Assembly (NCBI GenBank): GCA_010015655.1 | Contig: ML976780.1 | Coordinates: 99,163-163,162, forward strand | From: Bimuria novae-zelandiae CBS 107.79 | Lineage: Eukaryota > Ascomycota > Dothideomycetes > Pleosporales > Didymosphaeriaceae | Direction of reading: 5' to 3' | Length of the DNA: 64,000 bases | Shown: one piece after another, positions 48,351 to 58,876 of the stretch | Numbering within the stretch: position 1 is the stretch's first letter | Layout of the letters: every line of letters starts with the position of its first letter | Position numbers and translations under genes: made by a program | The notes under the pieces: generated by a model | Database searches by the model: none | Seen by the model: only the letters and a program-made list of their open reading frames with translations | Told to the model about the DNA's origin: nothing

Positions 48351-49826
48351 TATGGGCACAGGAATAGACGCATCGATTGGCGCATTGATATGTACAGGAG
48401 TTTTGGATTTATATACTGGCGTATCTAAAACGATTTGGTTAGGAATATGTATGTTGGAGTAGAAGTGCTCGAGCACGGATATTTCTTATACGAGAAGCTT
48501 TTAGGATGTCGTTTCAAACTTACTATTACGCAGCGGACTGGGTAGGCTTTATAATAGCTATATTTAGGTACTAGTTATTTTTAGCGCCTAAGGCAGTCAG
48601 GACTAATATAATTATAAGCAGATTAGGCTAAAAGGCAAGTTCTAGTATTAATAGTATAAATTTAATAAGGAGTAAGAGTATAGCTTATAAAAAGTATTAT
48701 ATATACTTTAAGGCGCTTAGCCAAGACCCTTATAGGCTAGTAGTCTTGTTAGAATCCTACACGCCTAGGCATTAGGAAACCTTATATAAAGTTAATATTA
48801 ACTAGTAAGGTGCTACGGGGACAATAGCTACGTAACTTAATTAAAATAATTAGTAGCCTAAGTATACTAATCGCTAATCTGCACTTAATTAAGTTAATTA
48901 GTATAATTAGTTTCTTAATTATAGTTAGTATAACATACGGCACAAATGAATAACTTATATAATCAAGCGACATACTCTGCCAAAATCCTGCTAAAATCTA
49001 TACTCTATATAATATTATAGTACGCGCATAAATAGTTATGAATAATTATAAAAGGCTAATTTATTTAGAATTTACTTTTAATTTTTTCTTATACGTTCGT
49101 AAGTTGTGCCTAGCCTCGCCATAGCGCCTATAGTTTTATTAAGTAGACTTACTCTTATTAGCGTGTACCCTTTTTTTATCTTCTTTCTATTATTACGCGT
49201 CCTAAGCTCCTTTAAAGTAGCTAGCTACTAGCCCTCTTTAGCTATTAACACTTCTTTACGCTATACTTATAGTGTGGTGATAAAAAAAAATCTTTTTTAT
49301 ACTTTTTTAAAATAGTTATAACTTAGCTACTAGTACGTTTTAGGTTAAGGAAAAGCTTTTAGTTTCAAGTTATTATTTTAGTTTATGCTTAGTTAGCAGG
49401 ACTAAAATATAAAAACTTAGTAAATTTTAGATCTTTTTTATAAAAGTTTCCCTGTTTATAACTTTTTAACCGGGATATAAAAATCTACTAAAATCACACT
49501 AGTAAAAACAGGTCTAGAGTTGATTGGTAATTGAATTTGTTTAGGTTAGTTTATAATCTTAGTAATAAGTTATTAATAAGCTAAAAGTGGACATGCTTAC
49601 ATAAGATATAATTATATAATAACATATTAGTATTATAGTATAAATTAATATCTTTCCATTCATAGTCACCTTTACCTTGATTTTTTTTTAAATTAGTATA
49701 AAATGGCTTTCTAACTTTCTAAATTTAAACAAGAAGTTCCACGACTTTAAGAAATTAATACTTCTATTTTTTTCTATTTCTACTATCCTTAAAAAGCCCG
49801 AATCTAGTATTTATAATACTATTCAC
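48351..49826 (-). other. Gene-island edge and zinc-knuckle transposase relic
   Basis: GC-balanced sequence ends near 48,550, and the rest is RIP-type AT-rich DNA. On the minus strand at 49,085-49,140 a degenerate CCHC knuckle reads RRYGEARHNLRTYK. It matches the C-x2-C-x4-H-x4-C tail of the neighbouring Fot1-like transposases with all three cysteines changed to Tyr and Gly to Arg, all by G-to-A on the coding strand. The rest of that transposase would lie to the right, interrupted by the LTR at 49,827. Its ends were not found. Confidence 0.55.
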
Positions 49827-50212
49827 TGTATCGGCGCAGGTCACTTAAAGGATTAATATTAGCATATTTTCTAGCAGAGGCATATAGGAGTGCGTGTATA
49901 AGAAAGTAGCCTCGAATAAATTAAGTGCCTATAGGCCTGGTACGAAAGGATACAGAAAAGGTACTAAACTATAAAGGCCCTAAGCTCCTCTAAATACACC
50001 TCTTTCTAGATGGCTAGCTAGCACATATCTGCCATAGGTTGACCGTTGGTCTGATAGATCCGAAATAGGTCCGAATCGGATCCGTAGTTCCCTATCGGTC
50101 TGATAGATCCGAAATTGGTCCGATACGGATGAGTGTCGGTTTTCGGATGATCTCGAATCCTGTCTTGACTGGCCAAGGGTTCTCGTGTCGACGAGCGATT
50201 GTTCCTGTTACA
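49827..50212 (-). repeat. Solo LTR, 386 bp, 5-bp target duplication TTCAC
   Basis: Read on the minus strand it starts TGTAACAGGAACAATCGCTC and ends GCGCCGATACA. It is flanked on both sides by TTCAC (49,822-49,826 and 50,213-50,217), a perfect 5-bp target duplication. The same 386-bp sequence occurs in the opposite orientation at 58,237-58,622. There is no internal domain next to it, so it is a recombined solo LTR. It contains an internal 49-bp tandem duplication around GGTCTGATAGATCCGAAAT (50,048 and 50,097) and is little damaged by RIP. Confidence 0.92.
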
Positions 50213-50217
50213 TTCAC

Positions 50218-50822
50218 CGTATTAAAAGAAAAAATATATAAAAAAAAAATAATAAAGATTAAAAAAGGAAGACCAACTATAACATACTATTTTTTACTAC
50301 GCTAACCTAGCCAAAGGTATAGGATAATACTCTATAAGATAGAGTAGATCCTAGATAAATAGTGTATATACTGATATAGGCTAGTAGAGACTAAGGGGCT
50401 AGATCCTTAGCTAGCCACACTTAAGTCCCTATATAACTAGACCTGAATAGTACCTCACACCAACTAAGACCTCTTTAAGAGACTTAGGAGTTATTAATAG
50501 GGACTTAGAAAGAAGCCCTAAAAAACAAATAAAAGGCCATTATACGAAATTAGCCTTACTCTCTCTAATAGAAGTCTCTAGAGACTTTTAAAAAGGAGGG
50601 ATATAGGACGAAGACCTCTATACAAAAACCTCTTTTATATAAGGAAAAAGCCGAAACTAAGCTAAATTTCACCAAGACTTAATAAAATAATATTAAAAAT
50701 ATTAACTTAAATAAAGTTATATTTTCTAATAAATTAGTAATTAAAAAAGTTTACGGTGCTAGGACAGAATACTACAGAATAAGGAAAAGTTTTATAGTAA
50801 ATTCGAGAATTGTAAATACCCG
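50218..50822. other. RIP-type sequence between solo LTR and nested transposons
   Basis: About 600 bp, AT-rich and without a readable frame. It may be the continuation of the transposase relic whose tail lies at 49,1 kb. Nothing else can be supported. Confidence 0.4.
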
Positions 50823-51041
50823 TAACGTGTTTTAAAAGCGAGTCGTCCTTACAAGCGAGCCGTCCAACCCACCAACTTTAATTACCTTTAAAACCGCACA
50901 AGTTAACAACGTAATACCGAGGTTCACCTCGAAGCGACCCCCCTGGCGAAGCGACCCACCTAAACACTATAACAGCTTTACAACTTAAAGCTATAGAGCC
51001 TTACGTAATAGCTATTATTGTAATATTTTTTAATTGTACTA

Positions 51042-52870
51042 ACGTGGTTCACCACCGAGCGGGCCACTTTTTAAAAGTTAGTCTATTGCGAAGCGCCTCC
51101 TACAACACCACTATAATTTACTATAATTTGCAGAACATAGAAATACTATTTAGACTTATCGCTATTAGATGTATCTATAATTTCTACTGCGCAGGTGCGA
51201 GCGTTGTGGCCAGCTTCGCCGCAACGTCCGCAGCGCCTCTGCCCATGCACCCTCTTTGTAGACTCTTCACCCTTCTTTTGCCCACTACTATCCTTTTTAG
51301 CTATTAAATCGACTACCTCTCTTACTATAAGTGTCTTAGCTGCCTAAATATACTTTCTCTTTTAACTTTTTACCTCTATTACTATCTCTACTACCTTACG
51401 AAGCCCTACTATTTTCTATTATATTAATACTATTTCGTGCCCTATTAATGTAACACCTTTATTAAGCTGCTTAATAGCTCTAAGAAGCGGAGAAACTAGT
51501 AAATCTCTATGCTTCTATACACGCTTACGAACTAGCGTTAACTAAGCCTCTATCTTACGGAGGTTGCTTAGTATTTTTAATTCCTATAGGGTGTCCTTTG
51601 CGTTAGGTGGAGTTAGCGTACAAAGAACCATATTAAGTCTTAATAACACTGCCTCTAGGTCGTGTAGGACTAATCTAGCACCTTTAAAGCCTGCGTAGAT
51701 GTTCGCCTTTATTATTACCTTCTTAAAAGCTACTTTAAAGGCTAGTAGAAAGGTCTCCTTCTTAATCTGCTTGGTGCCGTACTGTGCTAAGCTACTAATC
51801 TTATTGCTATACGCCCGCTTTAAAGGCAAAAAACAACCTATATTAAGTGGCTGCAAGAGGTGTAATAAGTGTGGAGGCATATAGAGAATAATAATCTTCT
51901 ATTCCTTACAGTATTTATAGAATTCGTGTGAGCAGTGGCTCTCGTAGCTATTTATAATTAGTAGCTAGTGTGCACCTAAACTACGCGCCTTAGTATAGGT
52001 ATTAAAGTGCCTTAGCTAGGTAAGGTTAAGCTTGTTTAACGTCTAGCTATTAGGACTAACTTCAATAACCTAGTCTTGGGGTAGATTATAGAACCAGGAC
52101 GTAATTAGAATCTTGCTAAGGAAGATAAGAAAGGGTGGTAGAGCCTAGCCTTTAGCGCTAACACCCTAGATATTAGTAACCTACCTATAATTACTAGATT
52201 AAATTATCTTTAGGTTGCTTCGCTTCTTAGAGCCTGTAAAGACCATCTAACCCTGTATTACCCCTATTATAAAGCCTGTCTTGTCGAAGTTGTACGTGTC
52301 GTTATCAGCAATACCGTACTTAGCCTTAGTATTAGTAACTAGCTTAAACTAGGGCGTTATAATACGTGGATCTTCGTTTAGGGCTCGCTAATAATTATAT
52401 AGATAGCTCTTTTAAAGCTTAATTTCTGGCGTATGCGTCTTAAGCCTGTCTACCTAGTGCTTATTAATAGGCTATCCACCGCGCTTAGCAAGTAGATTAT
52501 TAGCTATATTTTAGACTATATCCCTTATTGCGCCTATTCCTCGCTAGTTAAGCTTAAGTATACGTTAGACTAGAGCCTCCTCCTCTAGCTTAGTTAGCTT
52601 CTTTAAGTTGGGCTCGCGATCGCGTCGAGAGAGGGCTCCTTAGCGTTATTATTATACTATTATTTAAAGCACGCTAAAGGCTATAATAACGCGTCTTTTA
52701 CTTTTATCGCGATTTTTAATTATAGCTTAAATAGCAAGCTATAGTGCGCTTTTAGTATAAGGTTGTTGCGCGTTATATTGTAATGGCATTGTGGTATAAG
52801 CTAGAGGTGGGCTGCATTTAGCAAAGTTGGCCCGCTCGGTGGGGTTGGCCCGCTCGGTGGTGAACCACGT
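51042..52870 (-). mobile_element. Innermost Fot1-like transposon with intact zinc-knuckle codons
   Basis: Inverted ends start ACGTGGTTCACCACCGAGCG, flanked by TA at 51,040-51,041 and 52,871-52,872. The right end has the unit CACCGAGCGGGCCAAC twice, 18 bp apart; the left has it once. The minus-strand transposase starts near 52,787 (MPLQYNAQQPYTKSAL), has NFDKTGFIIGVI in the catalytic block near 52,300, and MPPHLLHLLQPLNIGCF at 51,880. A complete C-x2-C-x4-H-x4-C knuckle (RCGRCGEAGHNARTCA) is at about 51,190-51,235. A 98-codon stretch (51,584-51,880) remains open, but multiple stops elsewhere make the gene inactive. The total of 1,829 bp is standard for the group. Confidence 0.9.
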
Positions 52871-53228
52871 TATCTAGAAGTATTAATTACTATATATAGC
52901 TACTAATATTATATAAAGGGCGTAATATTATAACTATGTTATAACTTAAGAGCTAGTGCGTCTATAGTAGTATACTAAGGCCTTTTTTTACCTATAGATT
53001 TTATAATAGCTCTTTTTTATAAAGTAGCTTCTATAAGAGCCTTAAGGCTATGCTTTTTACCCTTTTATAAAGTTTTAAGAGACTATTAGAGTTATTTTAT
53101 AGTCCTGTAAGTAGCTATTTTAAAGACTTATTTAGCAGCCTTCTTAGCCTTCGCTTTCACCTTTACTAGCTTAGCTATAGCTCTTGCCTAACGCTTTACT
53201 TCCTTCTTTTTTACCTTTACCTGCCTTA

Positions 53229-53451
53229 TGTCAGATTTGATAGTGTTCTGTCACTTTGAGATAATGCAATGATGAGAATTTGATGGATGTGATGATTGAT
53301 TGATGATGTTCGTGTTCTGTGTTCCTGGAATGCAGATGTGTGCGAGGCTCTAAATAAGTGCCGCTGCAGCGCTAGCCCTATTTAGAATAGTACAAAAGAG
53401 AGAGTGCTCCAGCCTTATATCCACAACAGATAGAGGCTATATAATCGGACA
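53229..53451. repeat. Solo LTR (Ty1/copia type), 223 bp, target duplication CCTTA
   Basis: It begins TGTCAGATTTGATAG and ends TATATAATCGGACA, flanked on both sides by CCTTA (53,224-53,228 and 53,452-53,456), a perfect 5-bp duplication. Termini resemble those of the copia LTR at 59,718 (TGTCAGATTTTTCAG ... TATATAATCTAACA), so it belongs to a related family. It is inserted in the Lys-rich tail of the 50,917-55,093 transposase and is much less AT-rich than its host, so it arrived late or escaped RIP because of its short length. Confidence 0.9.
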
Positions 53452-56400
53452 CCTTATCTCCTCACGAAGCCTATTTATCTTAGCTTTTTAAAGTTATACC
53501 TACTCCTCCTTACGTTCCTAAAGCTACTAATAATTACTTACCTCATTTACCTTCCTTAAAAACTAAAACATAGCTTTACTATAATACTCCTTAGGTTTTT
53601 AAGTAAAAAAAGCTTATTTTGCTTCCTGTACGTTCTCTTATTAATTAAACCCTTATAAATGCCTTTAATCTTATACTTAAGAAAGGTCTTTTAAGTTAAG
53701 ATTTAGTAAAACGCATAGCTTAGCTTTTAAGCTTATTTATTATTTTAATTTTTAACTATTTAATATAGTAGGCTTTTAGTCTTCTTCTAGTTTAAGACAT
53801 CTAAGGCTAAGGACTTATTATTATATAAAGAGCTTAAGCTAGTATTAAATCTTTATAATATAATTTTAAAATTAAAGAGTAAGAGGCCTATAGCCTCGAA
53901 GGCCTTTAGAGTTATTATTTTCTTAAAAAAAAGTCTACTAGGCTTAATAAAAAAGGGGAAGAAAATCCTCTTCCTTATTAAGCTAAGGCCTTAGCACTTT
54001 TTTATAAAAGCTAAGATCTTGTTTAAGTAGGCTATTATTAGAGGTTTAAATATAATTACATTAAGTGGTTATAGCTTATAGGTTAAATAAGGAGGATATA
54101 TAGCAAGGAGGATTTTATTCTAATTATAGTACTTAATAAAATCTATTATAAGATAAGATCTATAGCTCTTTAAAATAAGTAATTAATAGAAAGACTAAGC
54201 CTTCGCCTTTACACCCTATTTAAGCACTTATTTAAGCTACGTAAGACTAATATGGTTATTTATCTAACTAAAGGGCGATAAGAAGATTTAAACTTAATAA
54301 GTTTTATAATTAAGGGCCTATAGCTACGAGTCTTATTTTAATTCTAAGGCTATCTAATAAATAAAAGTAGGCTTAAGGTAAGATCTATTAATATAAATAC
54401 AGGCTAGCAGCGTTATCTACTTTTATAAGCTATTCTAAATAGTATCCCTCCTTTTTCTATCTTTGTATAAGGTCCTGCTAAAGATTCTCTTTAAGTACCC
54501 TATAACGCTAAGCATGTAGCCCTTTTTATTTATATTATAAATATAACGCGCTTTAATATAATATTAACTAATTTTCTTGCATAGGAGGTTAAAGTAGAAG
54601 CTATACTTCCTTATTAAAATAGCTTTATAGCGTCTATTATCAATCTTTATTATTTATTTTAAGATAAGTTTATTAATATATTACTAGATAAAGTAATTAA
54701 TTTAGTTTACTTTAAGCTTCCTTCTAGCGATTTATAAGGTAAAATTTCTAATTATAGCTTATATAGGTAAAAGGCCCCGCCTAATAAGTTTTTTAATATA
54801 AAGTAGGAGCTCTAAATTTTATTATAAATAAAGAGTTTATTAAGATTTATAGCAGATAGCGCGTGTAGTTAAGACACCTTAGTATTTTTATTTAAGTATT
54901 ATATAGCTATAACTATAATCTCTTACAATCTTTCTGTAACTAAATTTTTCTTTGGATTTTAGTAATTTAATTACTACTATTATAGCCTTAATTAAGGTTA
55001 TATTGGTAGAGTTATCGCGTGTTAAAGTTAAGGCCTTATCTTGGTGGGTGGGTCGTTTCACCGGGGGGGGGGTCGCTTCGGGGTGAACCTCGGTAATATA
55101 TTATGTAGAAATTAATAAAGTAAATTAAATAGAGTTTTAGGCATCTTTTTTGTACGTGCGTGAGTTATGCCTAGTCTCTCTATACCTCGTGCAGCGCGCC
55201 AGAGTCTGGCGGCTAAGGTCTAATTACACTCCTCCCTAACGCTCTTTACAAGCAATCTGCTAATTAGTCTTATCTAAAGCGAGTAGATTTTCTCTAGCTC
55301 CCTTTATTAACACCCCTTACTTCTATATACTCTTTTTCTTACGCTATTTTACGCGCTAACGCTACCTTATTAACTCTTTTAAGTTTTATAATCTAATTAC
55401 GTATTAGCTTAATTAAGAATATTATTACTTTGACTTCTTTTTTAAGCTAGCTAATTACTTTAATAATTAAAACTAGTAATAAGCTCTTATACTACTATAC
55501 CCGATTATATATTAATATTAATTAAGTTATAAGCTTATATATATTATTTAGTGTATAAGCCTCTTAGGTAGCTTTTAGTAGAGTAGCTAGAGTAGGCGTA
55601 CGTAGCCACACGTCTAGCTTAAGTAGAATAGTATCTAGCTAGAGAGGGATAAGACCTGCGCCTTAAAAGGCTAAGCAGATATTAGTTACTATAAATAATT
55701 AATTAATTAAACGCTATTTTAAAGACTAGTAGAAATTTAAGCTTTATATTATAATTTATATAATAGTAGATTAGAGCTTTAATCCTATAGCTATACGCCC
55801 GCTATAGCGATAAGAAATAGCTAATATTAAAAGGCTATAGTAAGTAATATAAGTAAGGTAGTATATAAAGTGTATAGATAGTATTCACCTTATGAAGCTT
55901 TTGAAACCTAAGAGAGTAATAGCTTTTATAATTATTAAAAATAAGTAGCTAACGCGCCTTAACTATCTTATCCTTTATATAGTTAATAAAATACTTTAGC
56001 TACTTAACTTTAAGCTTATTAATTATTTAGCTATTATTACTAATAGCGATAGCCTAGGCGCGCTAGATATTTTTCTTATACTAAGTAAATAAATAGTACT
56101 AGCTGATAAAAATAATAAATAGTAAACTAGCCTAGTTAGTAGTATTAATTTTTTAGATTACTACTACTTATTCATAATTATTAGGCTAAATAGCCCTTAA
56201 TTAGCTACTTTTTTCTTATTTTCTTATAATAAGCTAAGCTATAACCTTGTCTATTATAAAGCTAGTCTTATTAAAGTTTTAGACGTCCTTATTATAGATA
56301 CTATACTTAGCCTTTATTTACTCTATAAGCTTAAACTAGCTTTTATTTAATATAAATTTTTTATAAAGAGCTTTTTGCCTATTATACGCTTAACAAAGTT

Positions 56401-56806
56401 ATATAGCTAGTAAATATTAATATAACCGTCGCACGTAGCGAGTTGCTTATTAGCTATATTACGTATAGCTACGTACGTAGGCGAAAATCCACGCTAGTCT
56501 AGGTTAAGAATATATCTAATAATTATGTCTTCTTCTAGCTAGGTAAACGTTTTTAAATTCGGCTAATTATTACGTTACGCAGGCTTACCAGCGCGTTAGT
56601 TACATAGTGTTTTTTTAAAAAATATTAAATATTTAAGTAGTAGCTCTCTTAGTCTTAATCTAGCGTCTATTAAGAGATAATATAGTAAGCTATATATTAG
56701 CTTTAGATAAGCGTAATGGAGCTTATCAGGGTTAAGGCATAGTTAAGTAGAGCTTAAAAGGTAATTAAAGTTGGTGGGGTAGACGGCTCGCTTGTAAAAT
56801 ACGTTA

Positions 56807-57107
56807 ATAAAAATAAGTCTTTTAAAATTCTAATTAATACCATCTGTAGAGAAATAGTCCGTGGACCATTTTATAATTTTAATTTTTTAATATTTATAAT
56901 ACCAACTTAGTTATAGTCCGCCATATTGTTGTTTAAGTTTAGGAACAAATTTAGATAGGGTAGAGATCTAAATTAGTTATTACTAAGACGCCTAAATAAT
57001 ATCTAGACTTACTAATAAGGATTATATTAACAGGATCTTAAATCCTATTATTTAGCTTTTAATAAGAAGGGGTAAGTATAAATCTCGTTCTTTAATTTTC
57101 TTTTTAA
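56807..57107. other. RIP-type spacer between transposons
   Basis: About 300 bp of AT-rich sequence between the right end of the outer nested element and the left end of the next Fot1-like copy. Nothing is recognised in it. Confidence 0.4.
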
Positions 57108-57109
57108 TA

Positions 57110-58236
57110 ACGTGTTTTACAAGCGAGTGCGTATTACAAGCGAGCGCGTATCCTACTAACTTTCTATAACGCGTAAACTCCTAGCTATTATAGCACTCCT
57201 AACTAAAGCCTAGGCATATTCTTATAAGGCTAATATACGCCTTACTATATTTGCTCTTTAGCAAAATTAATTTTAAATTAAGGTAATTACTATATAAATA
57301 TTTAATATCTCTTAAGATATATTGTACTACTAATAGACTAATAAGACTATTTAACGTAATTATTAGCTTAACTTAAAAACGCTTATATAACTAAAAGAGA
57401 AAGTAATTATTAGGTATATACCTAGCCTAGACTAGCATGAATTTGCGTCTACGTACGTGGCTATACGTAATATACTAATAAGCTACTTACTATGCGCGAC
57501 GAAGGTAAGGTTAGCGTTTACTAGCTACGTAACTTTATTAAGCGTATATTAAGTGGAGAGCTCTATATCAGGATTTTATATTAATTAAAATCTAGTTTAA
57601 GCTTATAAAGCAAATGAAGTCTAAGTATAGTATTTATAATAAAGACGTCTACAACTTTAATAAGGTTAGCTTTATAATAGACAAAATTATAACTTAACTT
57701 ACAATAATAAGGTTAAAAAAGATAGGCTAGCTAAAGGCTATTTAGCTAGGTAATTATAAGTACGTAATAATAATTTAGGGAATTAATATTATTAGCTAGA
57801 CTATTTTACTATTTATTATCTTTACTAACTAGTACTACTTATTTATTTAGCATAAAGAGGATATTCTACGCGACTAGGCTATTATTATTGTTAATAATAA
57901 TAATAATTAAATAATTAATAAGATTAGAGTTAAGCAGCTAAAGTACTTTAATACTTATATAAGAACTTACGTTATGAGTACGCGTTAACTACTTATTCTT
58001 AATAATTATAAAAGCTACTACTCTTTTAAGTTTTACGAGCTTTATATAGAGAATAATATCTATACGCTTTATATACTACTTTACTTATAAATAGCGTTAA
58101 GGTAGGGAGTAATTAGGCTATAGCCGCCAGGCTTTTACGCGCTGTAAGAGGTGCAGAGAGACTAGGCACAACTTACGCACGTGTAAAAAAGATACTTTAG
58201 ATACTACTTAATCTATCTTATTAATATCTATATATT
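57110..58236 (+). mobile_element. Fot1-like transposon interrupted at 58,236 by an LTR retrotransposon
   Basis: The left end follows TA (57,108-57,109), starts ACGTG, and carries two 17-bp units, TTACAAGCGAGTGCGTA (57,117) and TTACAAGCGAGCGCGTA (57,134). It is the same end family as the 50,825 element. The plus-strand transposase relic shows YNFNKVSF (about 57,650) in place of Y-N-F-D-E-T-G-F, and near its end a zinc knuckle with all ligands still coded, CKRCRETRHNLRTCKKD (58,147-58,197). The right end is not before 58,236, where an LTR begins, so the remaining piece should lie beyond the window. Confidence 0.8.
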
Positions 58237-58622
58237 TGTAACAGGAACAATCGCTCGTCGACACGAGAACCCTTGGCCAGTCAAGACAGGATTCGAGATC
58301 ATCCGAAAACCGACACTTATCCGTATTAGACTAATTTCGGATCTATCAGACCGATAGGGAACTACGGATCCGATTCGGACCTATTTCGGATCCATCAGAC
58401 CAACGGTCAACCTATGGCAGTTATGTGCTAGCTAGCTATCTAGGAAGAGGTGTATTTAGAGGAGCTTAGGGCCTTTATAGTTTAGTACCTTTTCCGTATC
58501 CTTTCGTACCAGGCCTATAAGCACTTAATTTATTTAAGGCTATATTCTTATACACGCACTCTTATATGCCTCTACTAAAAGATACGCTAATATTAATCCT
58601 TTAAGTAACCTGCGCTAATATA
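58237..58622 (+). repeat. 5' LTR of an LTR retrotransposon, 386 bp
   Basis: Starts TGTAACAGGAACAATCGCTC and ends at TAATATA, the RIP-altered form of the CGATACA terminus of the copy at 49,827-50,212. Both are 386 bp and share the internal 49-bp duplication. A gag-like frame follows on the plus strand, so this copy is the left LTR of an element that continues to the right. The left flanking pentamer is ATATT; the partner LTR is outside the window. Confidence 0.85.
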
Positions 58623-58876
58623 TTATACGGAAAAGGTCGCTACCACTAGTAACAGCTTTAAAGAATATCGCTATAAGAACGGAACGGACCCGCGTTAGCG
58701 CGTCCCTAGTTTTCTCTACAGGCAGGATTCTAGAGACCTCCTACTAACTAAAGCCTTTAGGTTTAGAACTCCTAATTATAAATAAATTAGGTTAACTTTA
58801 GAAAAGTCGCGTAAAGTTGCGCCAAGATAGAAAAGTAGTAACTACTAATAACTTATAGACTTAAAATTAAACGTTA

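Larger units (their letters stand above)
50917..55093 (-). mobile_element. Middle pogo/Fot1-like transposon of the nested set
   Basis: Inverted ends CCGAGGTTCACC followed by the unit CGAAGCGACCC, twice. The units are 17 bp apart on the left (50,931/50,948) and 20 bp apart on the right (55,052/55,072), where a G-run is longer. Flanking TA is at 50,915-50,916 and 55,094-55,095. It contains the 51,042-52,870 transposon and the 53,229-53,451 solo LTR; without them it is about 2.1 kb. The minus-strand transposase relic shows PPYLTYKLQPLN-like and KPL sequence near 54,050-54,110, then KRIFFPFF and KAFEAIGL, a DDE_1 second-half signature. It ends in a Lys/Ala-rich tail at about 53,130-53,225, which the solo LTR splits. 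Confidence 0.85.
50825..56804 (-). mobile_element. Outer Fot1-like transposon of a nested set
   Basis: The left end follows TA (50,823-50,824) and starts ACGTGTTTT, then two 17-bp units with core AAGCGAGYCGTCC (50,836 and 50,853) and AACCCACCAACTTTAATTAC. The right end at 56,760-56,804 is its inverse, but with a single unit, followed by TA. The 5,980 bp include the 50,917-55,093 element, leaving about 1.8 kb of its own. The minus-strand transposase runs from about 56,750 to 55,130. NFNKTS, from the catalytic block, is near 56,262-56,285, and a zinc-knuckle remnant with order C..Y..H..Y (Cys changed to Tyr by G-to-A) is at about 55,150-55,200. Related copies lie at 4,002-4,713 and 57,110-58,236. 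Confidence 0.85.

Noticed and set aside
49827..58622. A single 8.8-kb element with ~386-bp terminal inverted repeats
   Set aside because: The left copy has its own 5-bp target duplication, and the right copy is followed by a gag frame. They are separate LTRs in opposite orientation.
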